Assembly (NCBI GenBank): GCA_016929205.1
Contig: JAFGJF010000402.1
Coordinates: forward strand, 1 to 12,666
Length of the DNA: 12,666 nt
Direction of reading: 5' to 3'
Source: Anaerolineae bacterium
GTDB lineage: Bacteria > Chloroflexota > Anaerolineae > JAFGEY01
Shown: positions 1-7,612 of the stretch, one piece after another
Layout: the number at the start of each line of letters is the position of its first letter
How positions within the stretch are numbered: the first letter of the stretch is position 1
Notes under the pieces: generated by a model
The model's database searches: none
Told to the model about the DNA's origin: nothing
The model's input: only the letters and a program-made list of their open reading frames with translations
Position numbers and translations under genes: made by a program

Positions 1-2
1 AA

Positions 3-2057
3 GCGGACGTCGACGCGCTGTGGGATGGTCTGGTAGCGAATACCGAGGCCAGGCGAGGCCGCCCGGAACGCGGCGACCCGCGCCGTCCCTTCGTCCGCAA
101 GCCCCAGTATTCGTTCGGTTGGGACTGGAGTCCCCGCGTGCCAACAACGGCCATCGCCGGCGACGTCGAGATCGTGGCCATGGACAAGGCCTGCATCCGC
201 CACGTCAACCTGCGCCCAATGCGCCACGGCAAAGAGGTCCTGGTGTTCGCCACACTGACCGTCGATCAGTTCCACTATTACCAGACGGCACAAGGCAGCG
301 TGACCGTGACTCTGACCGACGCGCAGGGACGCACCTTTAACGCCAGCAAATCCGTCCTCCTGCGTTCCGGCGACACGTTTTGCACATTGACCCTCCCCAT
401 CGCCAATGCACAGTTGTGGTGGCCCAATGGTATGGGCGAACAGCACCTGTATCGCGTCGAGGCACAACTGGAGGTTGACGATGAACGGAGCAGCTATACG
501 GCCTTTGATTACGGCATCCGCTTTCTCGAATTGTCATCACAAAACGACTTTGCCATCGTCGTCAACGGCAAAAAATGCTTTGCCAAGGGGGCAAACTGGA
601 TCCCGGCCGATGCCGTCTATGCCCGCGTCAGCGATGAGCGCTATGACCGCCTGATCCGCGAGGCGCACGATGCCAACTTTAACATGCTGCGCGTTTGGGG
701 CGGCGGCTTGTACGAGCGCGAGGCCTTTTACCGGGCCTGCGACCGCTACGGGATCATGATCTGGCACGACTTTATGTTTGCCTGCAGTCCGTACCCCGAT
801 CATCTCGACACCTTCCGAGCCAACGTCGCACGCGAGGCCGACTACCAGACCAAACGGCTGCAGCGCCATGCCTGCATCGCGCTGTGGAGCGGCAGCAACG
901 AGAACAACTGGGGCTTTCGCGACTGGTGGGCAGAAAAAACACAGGGCGGCGCATATCTGTACAACTATTTGCTGCCCGATACGGTACAATGCAACACCCC
1001 CGAGATCCCCTACTGGAACGGCTCGCCCTATGGCGGTGAGGAGCCAAACAGCAGTGAGGTCGGCGATCGCCATCATTGGGGCGACTGTATGATGAACGAG
1101 GATATGAACAAACGGATCACCCCGGAGGAATACGACAAGTGCACGTCGCTCTTTGTCTCCGAGTTCGGCTACGTCGGGGCGTGTGGCAGGGAAACGGTGC
1201 TCACCTACCTCGATGGCGCACCTTTCGACCGCAAAGGTACGGTGTGGCAGCATCACAACAATACTTTCGAGCAAGACACCGTCGACGCCGGGATCGCCAA
1301 GCACTATACCGATCCAGACGCCCTGACCCCGGACGACTATTTGCTCTACAGCGGGCTGTGCCAGGGGTTGATGATCAGCTATGCCCTGGAATCAATGCGC
1401 TACCGGGACAACTGTCACGGTAGCCTGTTCTGGATGTACAACGACTGCTGGGGCGAGGTTGGCTGGACGATCGTCGACTATTACCTGCGGCGCAAGCCAT
1501 CATGGTATTTTGTCCGGCGTGCCTATGCGCCGCTGCGTCTCATCCTGCGCAGCGATGGCGATACCATCCGCGTTGTCCTGGCCAACGACTCGCCGCAGCC
1601 GGTCTCATTCGAGTTGGAATACGGCTATGTCAGCCTGGACGGTGCAGCGAGTGACTTGCAGGGTGCTGCCGTCAATGCCCCGGCGCTGGCCCGCACCGAG
1701 CTGTGTACCTTTAGCCACGGAGCCGACGATGCGGTTCGCGGGCTGTGGATCGCCCGCGCACGCGAGCACCCGGGCATCGCTCCCGCGATCCTGCGCGCCG
1801 TTGACTATCGACGGCTACAGACGGTCGATCCGCGTCTGACGATGACCATCGTCTCGGCCCAGAACACCCGGTGCACGCTGCAGGTGAGCGCCGCCGGCTA
1901 TGCGCACGCCGTACAACTGCTCTTGCCCGATGGCGCTCTGCCATCAGATAACTACTTCGACCTGCTGCCCGGTGAGGTGCGAGAGGTGACGATCACCTCG
2001 ACCGGGGCACTCGATCCGGCCCAAATTGGCATCACGTGTGTGAATGCAGGACGCTAA
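3..2057 (+). CDS. Beta-mannosidase-like glycoside hydrolase, family GH2 (5' end outside window)
   Basis: This enzyme should hydrolyse terminal beta-D-mannosyl residues from oligosaccharides by a retaining mechanism. The frame is open from position 3 with no stop, giving 684 visible codons; GH2 mannosidases usually have about 800-860, so the start lies upstream. The GTG at 138 is internal, because the family motif RKPQYSFGWDW is encoded just before it (about 102-134). Counting from position 3, the TIM-barrel motif MLRVWGGGLYEREAFY lies near residues 228-243. The acid/base Glu is residue 300 (bases 900-902, in WSGSNENNW), and the nucleophile Glu is residue 387 (bases 1161-1163, in VSEFGY). WMYNDCWGEVGW follows, then a C-terminal Ig-like region. 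No signal peptide can be judged. It ends TAA directly followed by TAG. Beta-mannosidase is the best family fit; exact substrate specificity is inferred. Confidence 0.93.
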   Translation, partial: ADVDALWDGLVANTEARRGRPERGDPRRPFVRKPQYSFGWDWSPRVPTTAIAGDVEIVAMDKACIRHVNLRPMRHGKEVLVFATLTVDQFHYYQTAQGSVTVTLTDAQGRTFNASKSVLLRSGDTFCTLTLPIANAQLWWPNGMGEQHLYRVEAQLEVDDERSSYTAFDYGIRFLELSSQNDFAIVVNGKKCFAKGANWIPADAVYARVSDERYDRLIREAHDANFNMLRVWGGGLYEREAFYRACDRYGIMIWHDFMFACSPYPDHLDTFRANVAREADYQTKRLQRHACIALWSGSNENNWGFRDWWAEKTQGGAYLYNYLLPDTVQCNTPEIPYWNGSPYGGEEPNSSEVGDRHHWGDCMMNEDMNKRITPEEYDKCTSLFVSEFGYVGACGRETVLTYLDGAPFDRKGTVWQHHNNTFEQDTVDAGIAKHYTDPDALTPDDYLLYSGLCQGLMISYALESMRYRDNCHGSLFWMYNDCWGEVGWTIVDYYLRRKPSWYFVRRAYAPLRLILRSDGDTIRVVLANDSPQPVSFELEYGYVSLDGAASDLQGAAVNAPALARTELCTFSHGADDAVRGLWIARAREHPGIAPAILRAVDYRRLQTVDPRLTMTIVSAQNTRCTLQVSAAGYAHAVQLLLPDGALPSDNYFDLLPGEVREVTITSTGALDPAQIGITCVNAGR

Positions 2058-2073
2058 TAGCACGCACTTGTGA

Positions 2074-2446
2074 TTGCATGCCATACACACCAACCAGGGC
2101 CCAATACAAAGGATGGATATCGCTGAACGCCAAGAGGTATCCGATCAATACTTGGCGCAGTTGTTCGTAAAACTGCGCCGGGGCCGAGTTGGTCGAGAGC
2201 ACTCGGGGACCCCACGGCGGGTACATACTTGCACGCGACGCGAGACAGATCAGCGCCAGTGACGTTCTCAAGGCCGTCGAGGAGACGCTGGAACCGGTAT
2301 TCTGTGTGGAGGGCGATCCCGGGGCGAATTGCCCCCGCATCGACGGCTGTCCGACGCACTGGCTGTGGGCCAAACTGGTAAATGCAATCAACGAGGTGTT
2401 GGATTCGGTCATGCTCGACGAATTACGCCAGCACGCCAAAACATAA
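2074..2446 (+). pseudogene. Rrf2-family Fe-S transcriptional regulator, N-truncated and frameshifted
   Basis: Two overlapping frames together spell most of an Rrf2/IscR-type regulator. Frame 1 gives HTNQGP, then MDIAERQEVSDQYLAQLFVK, part of the winged-helix domain. Homology then moves to frame 2 with the wing motif STRGPHGGYILARD, a dimerisation helix and three cysteines spaced C-x8-C-x5-C (CVEGDPGANC, then GC before PTHWLW). These match the cluster ligands of Fe-S Rrf2 proteins. Removing one G from the GGGG at 2180-2183 restores LRRAELVESTRGPHGGY. The first 15 or so residues of the family (normally like M-K-x-S-x-K-G-R-Y-A) are absent. The stretch ALVIA in another frame at 2064-2078, right after the mannosidase stops, could be a further displaced remnant. 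As written, no intact regulator can be made. A sequencing error could explain the one-base slip but not the missing start. Confidence 0.85.
2180..2183 (+). other. Frameshift site (extra G in a GGGG run) in the Rrf2 gene
   Basis: The reading frame of the Rrf2 homology changes by one base at this G run. Reading CGG-GCC-GAG instead of CGG-GGC-CGA joins the two halves without gap or extra residue. Confidence 0.8.
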
Positions 2447-2459
2447 AGATCGGCAAAGA

Positions 2460-2765
2460 ATGATGATGAACAGATTGAGAAGGAATATCGTTGTTATCGA
2501 TACACGAAACAACGAGAGCTATGTTGGTGAGCACATTCCCGGAGCGCTCAACATGGTTGAATCAGAGATAGAATCGCGCTACCAGGAGTTGCCAAGAAAC
2601 ACCAAGATTGTGTTATACTGCCTGCCCAAGGCAGAAAGAATCTCTACCGTAACGCAAACCGTTCATAGTGAAGGCGCTGTTTTGGTACACCAAGATCGGA
2701 CAACGACTGGAGAACCTTGGTCGTCATCACCGGCGGGCCACACACAAAAACCTGCGGGTCCTTGA
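2460..2765 (+). pseudogene. Truncated rhodanese-like (sulfurtransferase) domain protein
   Basis: The frame starts at one of three successive ATGs (2460, 2463, 2466), 13 bases after the Rrf2 stop and without a clear ribosome binding site. Residues 9-54 match the first half of a single-domain rhodanese: IVVIDTRNNESYVGEHIPGA followed by LPRNTKIVLYC, where Cys54 (2619-2621) is the predicted persulfide cysteine. Homology ends right after it. The usual C-x-x-G-x-R-S loop and the second half of the fold are missing, and the codons from about 2644 to the stop at 2765 are antisense to the reductase gene. A 101-residue product is possible but should not fold as an active rhodanese. Rrf2 regulators and rhodaneses are often neighbours in sulfur and Fe-S gene sets, so both pieces probably come from one lost operon. 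The local base composition is richer in A/T than the mannosidase. Confidence 0.7.
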
Positions 2766-3924
2766 CCCCAGCCAGATACTTGTTCAGCAGATTTGCGTTC
2801 ACATATCCCCGTTCACCGGGCCAATCCTCTTGCGATGACATCACATACACCACCTGGAGTGATTTCATTTCGGCAGCCAACTGCTCCAGTTCGTTTCTAA
2901 AGGCGATATCCCGATCCGTCTTGTTGCCCCAGATCAATGTGACGTTGCGATCGAGTTTTTCATCATGCATATAGCGCAGCATACTGATAAAGGGTGTGAT
3001 ACCGATGCCACCGGCAACAAAGACCAGGTCTTGCGCGTCGTGCTCAAGAAAACTAAACATACCATATGGCGCATCAATGTAGGCTCGATCTTTTATAGTC
3101 GTGTCGCCAATAGTCGACGTAAAGTCCCCGACCGACTTGACCGAGATCGAAAGCCGATCCTGACTGGGGCTGGAAGCCAAAGTGAACGGATGCGGCTCGG
3201 ACACACGACCGTCGCGGATCAATTGAACGATCAAAAACTGGCCTGGCTTGTATTGAATATCCATTCCCTCGAAATAAAGACTCCAGGTATCGTGGGTTTC
3301 TTGTACGACTGCGGCTACCCGGAAAGGATTTTTTCTCACCTGAAAACGATGCCAGAGCTTGTGGGCCAGGACCATCGCGTACAAGCCGGCCAAAATGAAC
3401 CAGAACACCCTTAGCGGCTGCCTCGCCAGGTCGCTGCCTATGGTTAGGCTGTGCAAAAACCCTAGGGGCAGAGCGGCATAGTTGGCCCAGTGAATCGCCT
3501 TCCAGGTCTCATACTTGAGATCGAGCCGGCGGTAAAGGACGGCCGAACCAACAGCGAGGACAAAAACAAACAGAGAGAGAACACCGACGAGTTTGGCCAG
3601 AGGCAGCGAAAGCGAATAGCCATGTACCAGATCTGACAAAATCAGGAATATGGGGTGAATCAGGATAATCGTCAGTCCAATCAATCCGGACGTTCTGTGA
3701 ATGCCAAACAGCTTATCCAGGCCGATACCTCGCTCAATCCACTTGATCTTGGAGCTAAAAACATATTGGAAAAAGATAAATACGAATCCCACGAGGGCCA
3801 GAATGCGGCCTATGCCGTACAGGTAGACACCCAGAGACAGACCACTGACCACAGTGCCTGCCCAAAACACGACTGGAATGGCGACAAACATGGCCATAAC
3901 AGCTATCAAGCTCCACTTTTTCAT
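2644..3924 (-). CDS. Ferric-reductase-like transmembrane flavocytochrome with FAD/NAD(P)H domain
   Basis: This 426-residue membrane oxidoreductase should pass electrons from cytoplasmic NAD(P)H through FAD and b-type haem across the membrane to ferric iron or another acceptor. Residues 1-25 form an N-terminal membrane segment. A ferric-reductase-like bundle spans about 30-190, with histidines H76, H90, H145 and H158 placed as possible haem ligands. The ferredoxin-reductase-like part follows: HPFT (245-248) for FAD, GGIGITP (305-311) for nucleotide binding and CGPP (395-398) near the C-terminus. The ATG at 3924 is chosen because GGGGGAGGAG lies 6 bases upstream and a promoter lies at 4010-4039. 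The open frame continues to 4266, but that part crosses the promoter and has no family similarity. The gene converges with the rhodanese remnant. The family also includes NADPH-oxidase-like and MsrQ-like proteins, so the acceptor is uncertain. Confidence 0.9.
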   Translation of the reverse strand: MKKWSLIAVMAMFVAIPVVFWAGTVVSGLSLGVYLYGIGRILALVGFVFIFFQYVFSSKIKWIERGIGLDKLFGIHRTSGLIGLTIILIHPIFLILSDLVHGYSLSLPLAKLVGVLSLFVFVLAVGSAVLYRRLDLKYETWKAIHWANYAALPLGFLHSLTIGSDLARQPLRVFWFILAGLYAMVLAHKLWHRFQVRKNPFRVAAVVQETHDTWSLYFEGMDIQYKPGQFLIVQLIRDGRVSEPHPFTLASSPSQDRLSISVKSVGDFTSTIGDTTIKDRAYIDAPYGMFSFLEHDAQDLVFVAGGIGITPFISMLRYMHDEKLDRNVTLIWGNKTDRDIAFRNELEQLAAEMKSLQVVYVMSSQEDWPGERGYVNANLLNKYLAGVKDPQVFVCGPPVMTTKVLQSLSDLGVPKQRLHYERFALR

Positions 3925-3930
3925 AATCTG

Positions 3931-3940
3931 CTCCTCCCCC
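3931..3940 (-). promoter_or_regulatory. Ribosome binding site deciding the reductase start
   Basis: On the minus strand this reads GGGGGAGGAG, 6 bases before the ATG at 3924. It is one of the strongest Shine-Dalgarno matches in the window and excludes the longer open frame as the start. Confidence 0.85.
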
Positions 3941-4009
3941 AAGTTGCGGAACCCAACCAGCGCTCGCCGTCGCGCGCTCTGGACAAAACAGGCCAAATTT
4001 CGTATTTGA

Positions 4010-4039
4010 ATTATACCACACACCCCCAAATACTGTCGA
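4010..4039 (-). promoter_or_regulatory. Promoter of the ferric-reductase-like gene
   Basis: On the minus strand a -35 TCGACA (4034-4039) is separated by 18 bases from a perfect -10 TATAAT (4010-4015), which is preceded by TGG, an extended -10. Transcription should begin near 4003, leaving a leader of about 80 bases before the ATG at 3924. The assignment rests on consensus matching only. Confidence 0.7.
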
Positions 4040-4258
4040 TTATGAATATATCGATCCCGGCGATTACGCCATTTTGCGTGTACGAGATACAAGAGTGGGC
4101 ATTCGGCCAGAGGAATCGAGTCAAACAGGTGCAACAACTTGGGGCCAGGCCATTTATCCGAAAACACGACAGCCTGGATGGTATCGGCAGGGCGATTCGC
4201 CAAGAACCGGATCGCCTTCCTCGCAATCCACACAACTGATTGAGCGAGCAAGACCCAG
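4040..4258. other. Intergenic stretch with no recognised gene
   Basis: This stretch lies between two divergent promoters. Open frames exist on both strands, but none has a ribosome binding site or family resemblance I recognise. One minus-strand frame is continuous with the reductase gene, which may mean an eroded upstream part or chance. Confidence 0.5.
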
Positions 4259-4287
4259 TTGACCATTTCACAGATCGCGATTATACT
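4259..4287 (+). promoter_or_regulatory. Promoter of the YibE/F-GDT1 operon
   Basis: TTGACC (4259-4264), a 17-base spacer and TATACT (4282-4287) form a near-consensus sigma-70-type promoter. The predicted start of transcription is near 4294, inside the palindrome described next, leaving a short leader. The spacer contains TTTCACAGATCGCG, which occurs again at 11197-11210. Confidence 0.75.
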
Positions 4288-4308
4288 TGATGCTTTGCAT
4301 CAAAGCAT
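4288..4308 (+). promoter_or_regulatory. Palindromic operator or 5' hairpin at the YibE/F transcription start
   Basis: ATGCTTTG (4290-4297) and CAAAGCAT (4301-4308) are perfect inverted arms around CAT. A second nested dyad, TGATGC-TTT-GCATCA, spans 4288-4302. Its place over the predicted +1 suits a repressor operator; it would also form a hairpin at the 5' end of the mRNA. Confidence 0.55.
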
Positions 4309-4349
4309 TGATTGCTTTCTATGAATAAAGATTGGAACTCTTTGACTTA

Positions 4350-5558
4350 ATGAAACGGTGGCTTTTGCGATTCAAATTGACTGGGGATCGGTTGCTTTTT
4401 GTCGCCTTGGGACTGCTAGCCCTTATCGTTTTGGGTAGCGTCCTTTTTGTGCCGCCAGCCTTGCCCCCATTGGCTCAATCGACTGGCGACACGTTCGCTT
4501 TCGATACAGAACAGACGATGAACGGCCGAGTGACGCAGATCCTGGCCGAAGAAACGATCGAAACAGAGTTTGGGGCACAGCATATGCAACTGATCGAGGT
4601 TGAAATCACGTCTGGTGCAATGAAAGGCCAAAGAGTCGACATCGAACACGGCGGGATGGTCCTATCCACCAAGTCAAGCCAACTCAGGGCAGATATGCGC
4701 GTGGTGATCAACCACACTGAAGGACCGGCCGGTGAACGGTGGTATATCAGCAGCATTGTTCGCCACACTCCAGTTCTGGCGTTGACCATCCTATTCGTGA
4801 TTGTTACTGTGGGCACTGGGCACTGGACGGGACTGCGTTCGTTGATTGGTCTGGCTTTCAGTATCCTGGTACTGGTGCGCTTTATTCTACCGCGCATCCT
4901 GGCCGGACAGAACCCGGTCGGCGTAAGCATTATCGGAGCACTGATCCTGATGGCCCCGTCACTATACATTGTCTACGGCTGGAAGGGCAAGACACATGCC
5001 GCAGTGTTGGGAATGAGCGTGAGCCTGATTTCGACCTGGCTGTTAGCAGCCGCTTTTGTCTCGTGGACGATGTTGAGCGGCTTTAGCGACGAGTCTATGG
5101 GATTCCTGGTCGTCGCCACGCAGGTCGAACTAGATCCGCGCGGCCTGGTGCTGGCGGGCATCATCCTGGGCACACTGGGCATGCTCGACGACATTGCCAT
5201 TGGCTTGGCTTCGGCAGTATTCGAACTGGCCGGCGCGAATCCTGACCTGCCCTGGCAAGCACTGTTCAAGCGCAGTATGGTTATCGGCGTCGATCACTTT
5301 GCCTCGATGGTCAACTCGTTGATGTTAGCCTACGTCGGCGCATCGCTGCCCCTCTTTCTCCTGTTGACGATTTACCAGGAGCCACTGGGATTCACTCTAA
5401 ATCGCGAACTGTTTGTCGAAGAGATCGTGCGCACACTGGTCGGCGGGATCGGGTTGATGCTCACCGGACCAATCACCAGCTTGATTGCCTGCTGGATGGT
5501 CAAACGCAAGCAAACGGGGACCCACCCCATACTGCACAACACAACTGAAACCGTGTGA
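4350..5558 (+). CDS. YibE/F family multi-pass membrane protein
   Basis: This 402-residue integral membrane protein belongs to the YibE/F family, whose biochemical role is poorly defined. Residues 15-36 form a first membrane helix. Residues 40-138 are an extracytoplasmic, beta-rich domain (NGRVTQIL, then VEITSGAMKGQRVDIEHGG). About 140 to 385 contain several further helices. Family motifs are GTLGMLDDIAIGLASAVFEL (274-293) and IGVDHFASMVNSLMLAYVGA (312-331), the latter closely following the family's G-x-D-x-x-x-x-MVNTLxLAY pattern. I chose the ATG at 4350, which begins the positively charged MKRWLLRFK; an in-frame TTG at 4332 would add six residues, and neither has a strong ribosome binding site. 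It is the first gene of an operon, 15 bases before the GDT1-type transporter, so a joint role in cation or envelope homeostasis is inferred. Confidence 0.9.
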   Translation: MKRWLLRFKLTGDRLLFVALGLLALIVLGSVLFVPPALPPLAQSTGDTFAFDTEQTMNGRVTQILAEETIETEFGAQHMQLIEVEITSGAMKGQRVDIEHGGMVLSTKSSQLRADMRVVINHTEGPAGERWYISSIVRHTPVLALTILFVIVTVGTGHWTGLRSLIGLAFSILVLVRFILPRILAGQNPVGVSIIGALILMAPSLYIVYGWKGKTHAAVLGMSVSLISTWLLAAAFVSWTMLSGFSDESMGFLVVATQVELDPRGLVLAGIILGTLGMLDDIAIGLASAVFELAGANPDLPWQALFKRSMVIGVDHFASMVNSLMLAYVGASLPLFLLLTIYQEPLGFTLNRELFVEEIVRTLVGGIGLMLTGPITSLIACWMVKRKQTGTHPILHNTTETV

Positions 5559-5573
5559 GGAGAGAAACAGGAT

Positions 5574-6185
5574 ATGGATTGGAGTGCGTTGTTCTCAACC
5601 CTGGGATTGGTTTTCGTCGCCGAACTGGGCGATAAAACACAACTAGCCGTGATCACCCAGACATGCAAATTCCGCCGCCCCTGGGCGGTCTTTGGCGGAG
5701 CCAGCCTGGCCTTGACCCTGGTCACGCTGGTCGGAGCCATCGGCGGGCAAGCACTGAATCGATTCATCCCTGCAGAGGCATTGCAGATCGCAGCCGCACT
5801 GGCCTTTGTCGTAATGGGCATCCTCATCGCACGAGAGGCGATCAAGTCAGCCAAAACCGGTGAACAGGCTTGCAAACACATCGGTGCAGATCCCGAATGC
5901 GCCAACAGCGATCTGAGCTGGAAAGCATTTGGATCGACGCTAAGCCTGCTCTTTGTCGCCGAGTTGGGCGACAAAACGCAGTTGGCGGTGCTCAGCCTAG
6001 CCAGCAAAGCCGGTTCACCTTGGCTGGTCTTTGCCGGCGGCTCGCTGGCCCTGATCCTGGTCACCGCTATCGGCGTCATCGGCGGGCAAGGACTGTGCCA
6101 ACTGATTCCCGAGCGTATATTGTTGTGGATCTCGGCAATCGCCTTTATCGTGATGGGGATCTTGATGGAGTTTGGTGTGCTGTAA
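5574..6185 (+). CDS. TMEM165/GDT1 (UPF0016) family divalent cation transporter
   Basis: This 203-residue membrane protein has the two-fold repeat typical of the family, with the signature ELGDKTQ at residues 17-23 and again at 130-136. Each repeat has three hydrophobic segments and ends in a hydrophobic GIL motif: FVVMGILI (78-85) and FIVMGILM (191-198). The acidic residues of the two signatures form the cation path in this family; characterised members export Mn2+ or exchange Ca2+/Mn2+ for protons. Residues 93-115 form a polar linker with C100, H102 and C109. The ATG at 5574 follows GAGGAGAG (5557-5564), which starts in the YibE/F stop region. The 15-base gap and lack of a promoter point to co-transcription with YibE/F. 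It converges with the sensor kinase gene at a distance of only 20 bases, and I see no terminator there. Confidence 0.93.
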   Translation: MDWSALFSTLGLVFVAELGDKTQLAVITQTCKFRRPWAVFGGASLALTLVTLVGAIGGQALNRFIPAEALQIAAALAFVVMGILIAREAIKSAKTGEQACKHIGADPECANSDLSWKAFGSTLSLLFVAELGDKTQLAVLSLASKAGSPWLVFAGGSLALILVTAIGVIGGQGLCQLIPERILLWISAIAFIVMGILMEFGVL

Positions 6186-6205
6186 AAGATCAAGATGTGC
6201 CGCGC

Positions 6206-7612
6206 TCAGGTAGACGCTGGCATAACAAAAGTAAACGTGCTGCCCAAGCCTTCCTGGCTTTGCGCCCAGATACGCCCGCCGTGTGCTTCGATCAGGCTGC
6301 GGGCAATGGTCAACCCCAACCCGCTGCCGCCGGTATCACGGCCTCGGGCGTGATCGGTACGGTAAAAACGCTCAAAAACAAAGGGCAATTCGTCGACGGG
6401 AATGCCCTCGCCGGTATCTTGCACACTCACCCGGACCTCATCCGCCACTTGTTCGGCCGAGACAGTGATCTTGCCCTCCAATGGTGTATACCGCAGCGCG
6501 TTCGATAGCAGGTTGAGTAATACCTGGGTGAGGCGCTGTACATCGCCGGCAACAAACAACGACTGTGTTGGCAGATCGGTCGTTAACACGATCCCCTTAT
6601 CCTGCGCCGCGCCACGCATACGCGCCCCCGTATTCTCGACCAGCTCCCGCACGTCGACGGTCTGGACATCCAACCGCAGCTCTCCCGCCTCGGCCAGGGA
6701 AAGCGTTCGCAGATCGCCAACCAAAGCGTTCAGCAAAGCCACTTCCTGTTGTAGACCGGCAATCACCTCGGCAGTAGGCTCGGTCAGCCCGTCTTCTATG
6801 CTTTCCAGGTCGATCTGCAGGACACTGAGCGGCGTGCGCAGTTCGTGAGCAATATCGGCCATCGCCCGCCGGCGCAGTTCGTGCTGCTGCTCGAGTTCGG
6901 AGGCCATCATGTTGAACGCCACGGCCACGTCGCCTAACTCGTCTTGTGAGGTGACCGGGACACGTTGTGATAGGTCGCCGCCGGCAATGTGTCGCGCAGC
7001 GGCAGCCAATGCACGCAACGGAGCGACGATCCGTTTTGCCTGGAACGATCCCACCACCAGCACAGCCAACCCGGCGGTCACCGCGGCAGCAACCATCAAC
7101 AAGTTAACCTGCCTGAGAAAGTCAGCCTGGCCCGAAGTCAGGGTGCCCAATCCAGAAGCCACGATCAGCATCCCCACCTGCCGCCCGCCAACCACGATCG
7201 GCGCGCCTTTGTCCAGATCGGACGCCGAGAGACGGATCGCGTCGCTCGATCCGCCACTGTCAAAAACCACCCGATTGTCTGTGTCGACCACCAGCAACCG
7301 CTCGTCGCCCGGTTCGACCATCCCCATCATCGGCATCCGCCTGCCGCCCTGACCGGACATGGGACCGTGCATCCTCATCGGGCCAACGCCGGTTTGTACG
7401 AGCGCTGCGACGCCATCCCAACTGTGCACCTGCGCGTAATAATCGGCAAACAACGGCGCCAAATGCTGCGCCTGCATCTGTCCCACGTGTGAGACCAGGT
7501 AGGTAAATCGGTTGGCAGTGATCCGGTTTGCCAAAAGCACCACCAACCCGGCGGTTGCAGCGATGATCGCCAGGAAACTGAGAACCAGTCGCGTTCGTAG
7601 ACTCTGTTTCAT
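6206..7612 (-). CDS. Membrane sensor histidine kinase with Met-rich sensor loop
   Basis: This 468-residue kinase autophosphorylates and passes phosphate to the response regulator encoded just upstream. Residues 8-29 form the first membrane helix and about 170-190 the second. An extracytoplasmic domain lies between them, and HAMP spans 190-243. The HisKA motif is MADIAHELRTPLS with phospho-acceptor H256. The ATPase domain shows N-box LLNLLSNALRYTP (367-379), G1 DTGEGI (399-404), F-box FERFYR (413-418) and G2 GGSGLGL (428-434); all key residues are present. The sensor domain has a loop at 76-98 with seven Met and one His (M79, M81, H82, M85, M93, M95, M96, M98). This resembles Cu/Ag-binding Met motifs, although the signal is not proven. 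The start codon overlaps the regulator's stop as ATGA (7609-7612), so translation is probably coupled. Confidence 0.96.
   Translation of the reverse strand: MKQSLRTRLVLSFLAIIAATAGLVVLLANRITANRFTYLVSHVGQMQAQHLAPLFADYYAQVHSWDGVAALVQTGVGPMRMHGPMSGQGGRRMPMMGMVEPGDERLLVVDTDNRVVFDSGGSSDAIRLSASDLDKGAPIVVGGRQVGMLIVASGLGTLTSGQADFLRQVNLLMVAAAVTAGLAVLVVGSFQAKRIVAPLRALAAAARHIAGGDLSQRVPVTSQDELGDVAVAFNMMASELEQQHELRRRAMADIAHELRTPLSVLQIDLESIEDGLTEPTAEVIAGLQQEVALLNALVGDLRTLSLAEAGELRLDVQTVDVRELVENTGARMRGAAQDKGIVLTTDLPTQSLFVAGDVQRLTQVLLNLLSNALRYTPLEGKITVSAEQVADEVRVSVQDTGEGIPVDELPFVFERFYRTDHARGRDTGGSGLGLTIARSLIEAHGGRIWAQSQEGLGSTFTFVMPAST

Noticed and set aside
537..1304. Long minus-strand open frame (255 codons)
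   Set aside because: It is antisense to the catalytic domain of the mannosidase, matches no family, and is explained by high-GC codon bias.
2619..2636. CTGCC-CAA-GGCAG hairpin as a terminator
   Set aside because: The stem is only five pairs and no T-run follows. It lies within the rhodanese coding remnant.
3925..4266. N-terminal extension of the reductase gene
   Set aside because: The frame is open, but a strong promoter (4010-4039) and ribosome binding site (3931-3940) lie inside it, and the extension has no family similarity.
4288..4349. yybP-ykoY manganese riboswitch before the YibE/F-GDT1 operon
   Set aside because: It was considered because GDT1-type exporters can be Mn-controlled. 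The leader is too short and lacks the expected multi-helix layout; only a simple palindrome is seen.
6183..6210. Bidirectional terminator between the convergent transporter and kinase genes
   Set aside because: Only 20 bases separate the stops, and no inverted repeat was found there.
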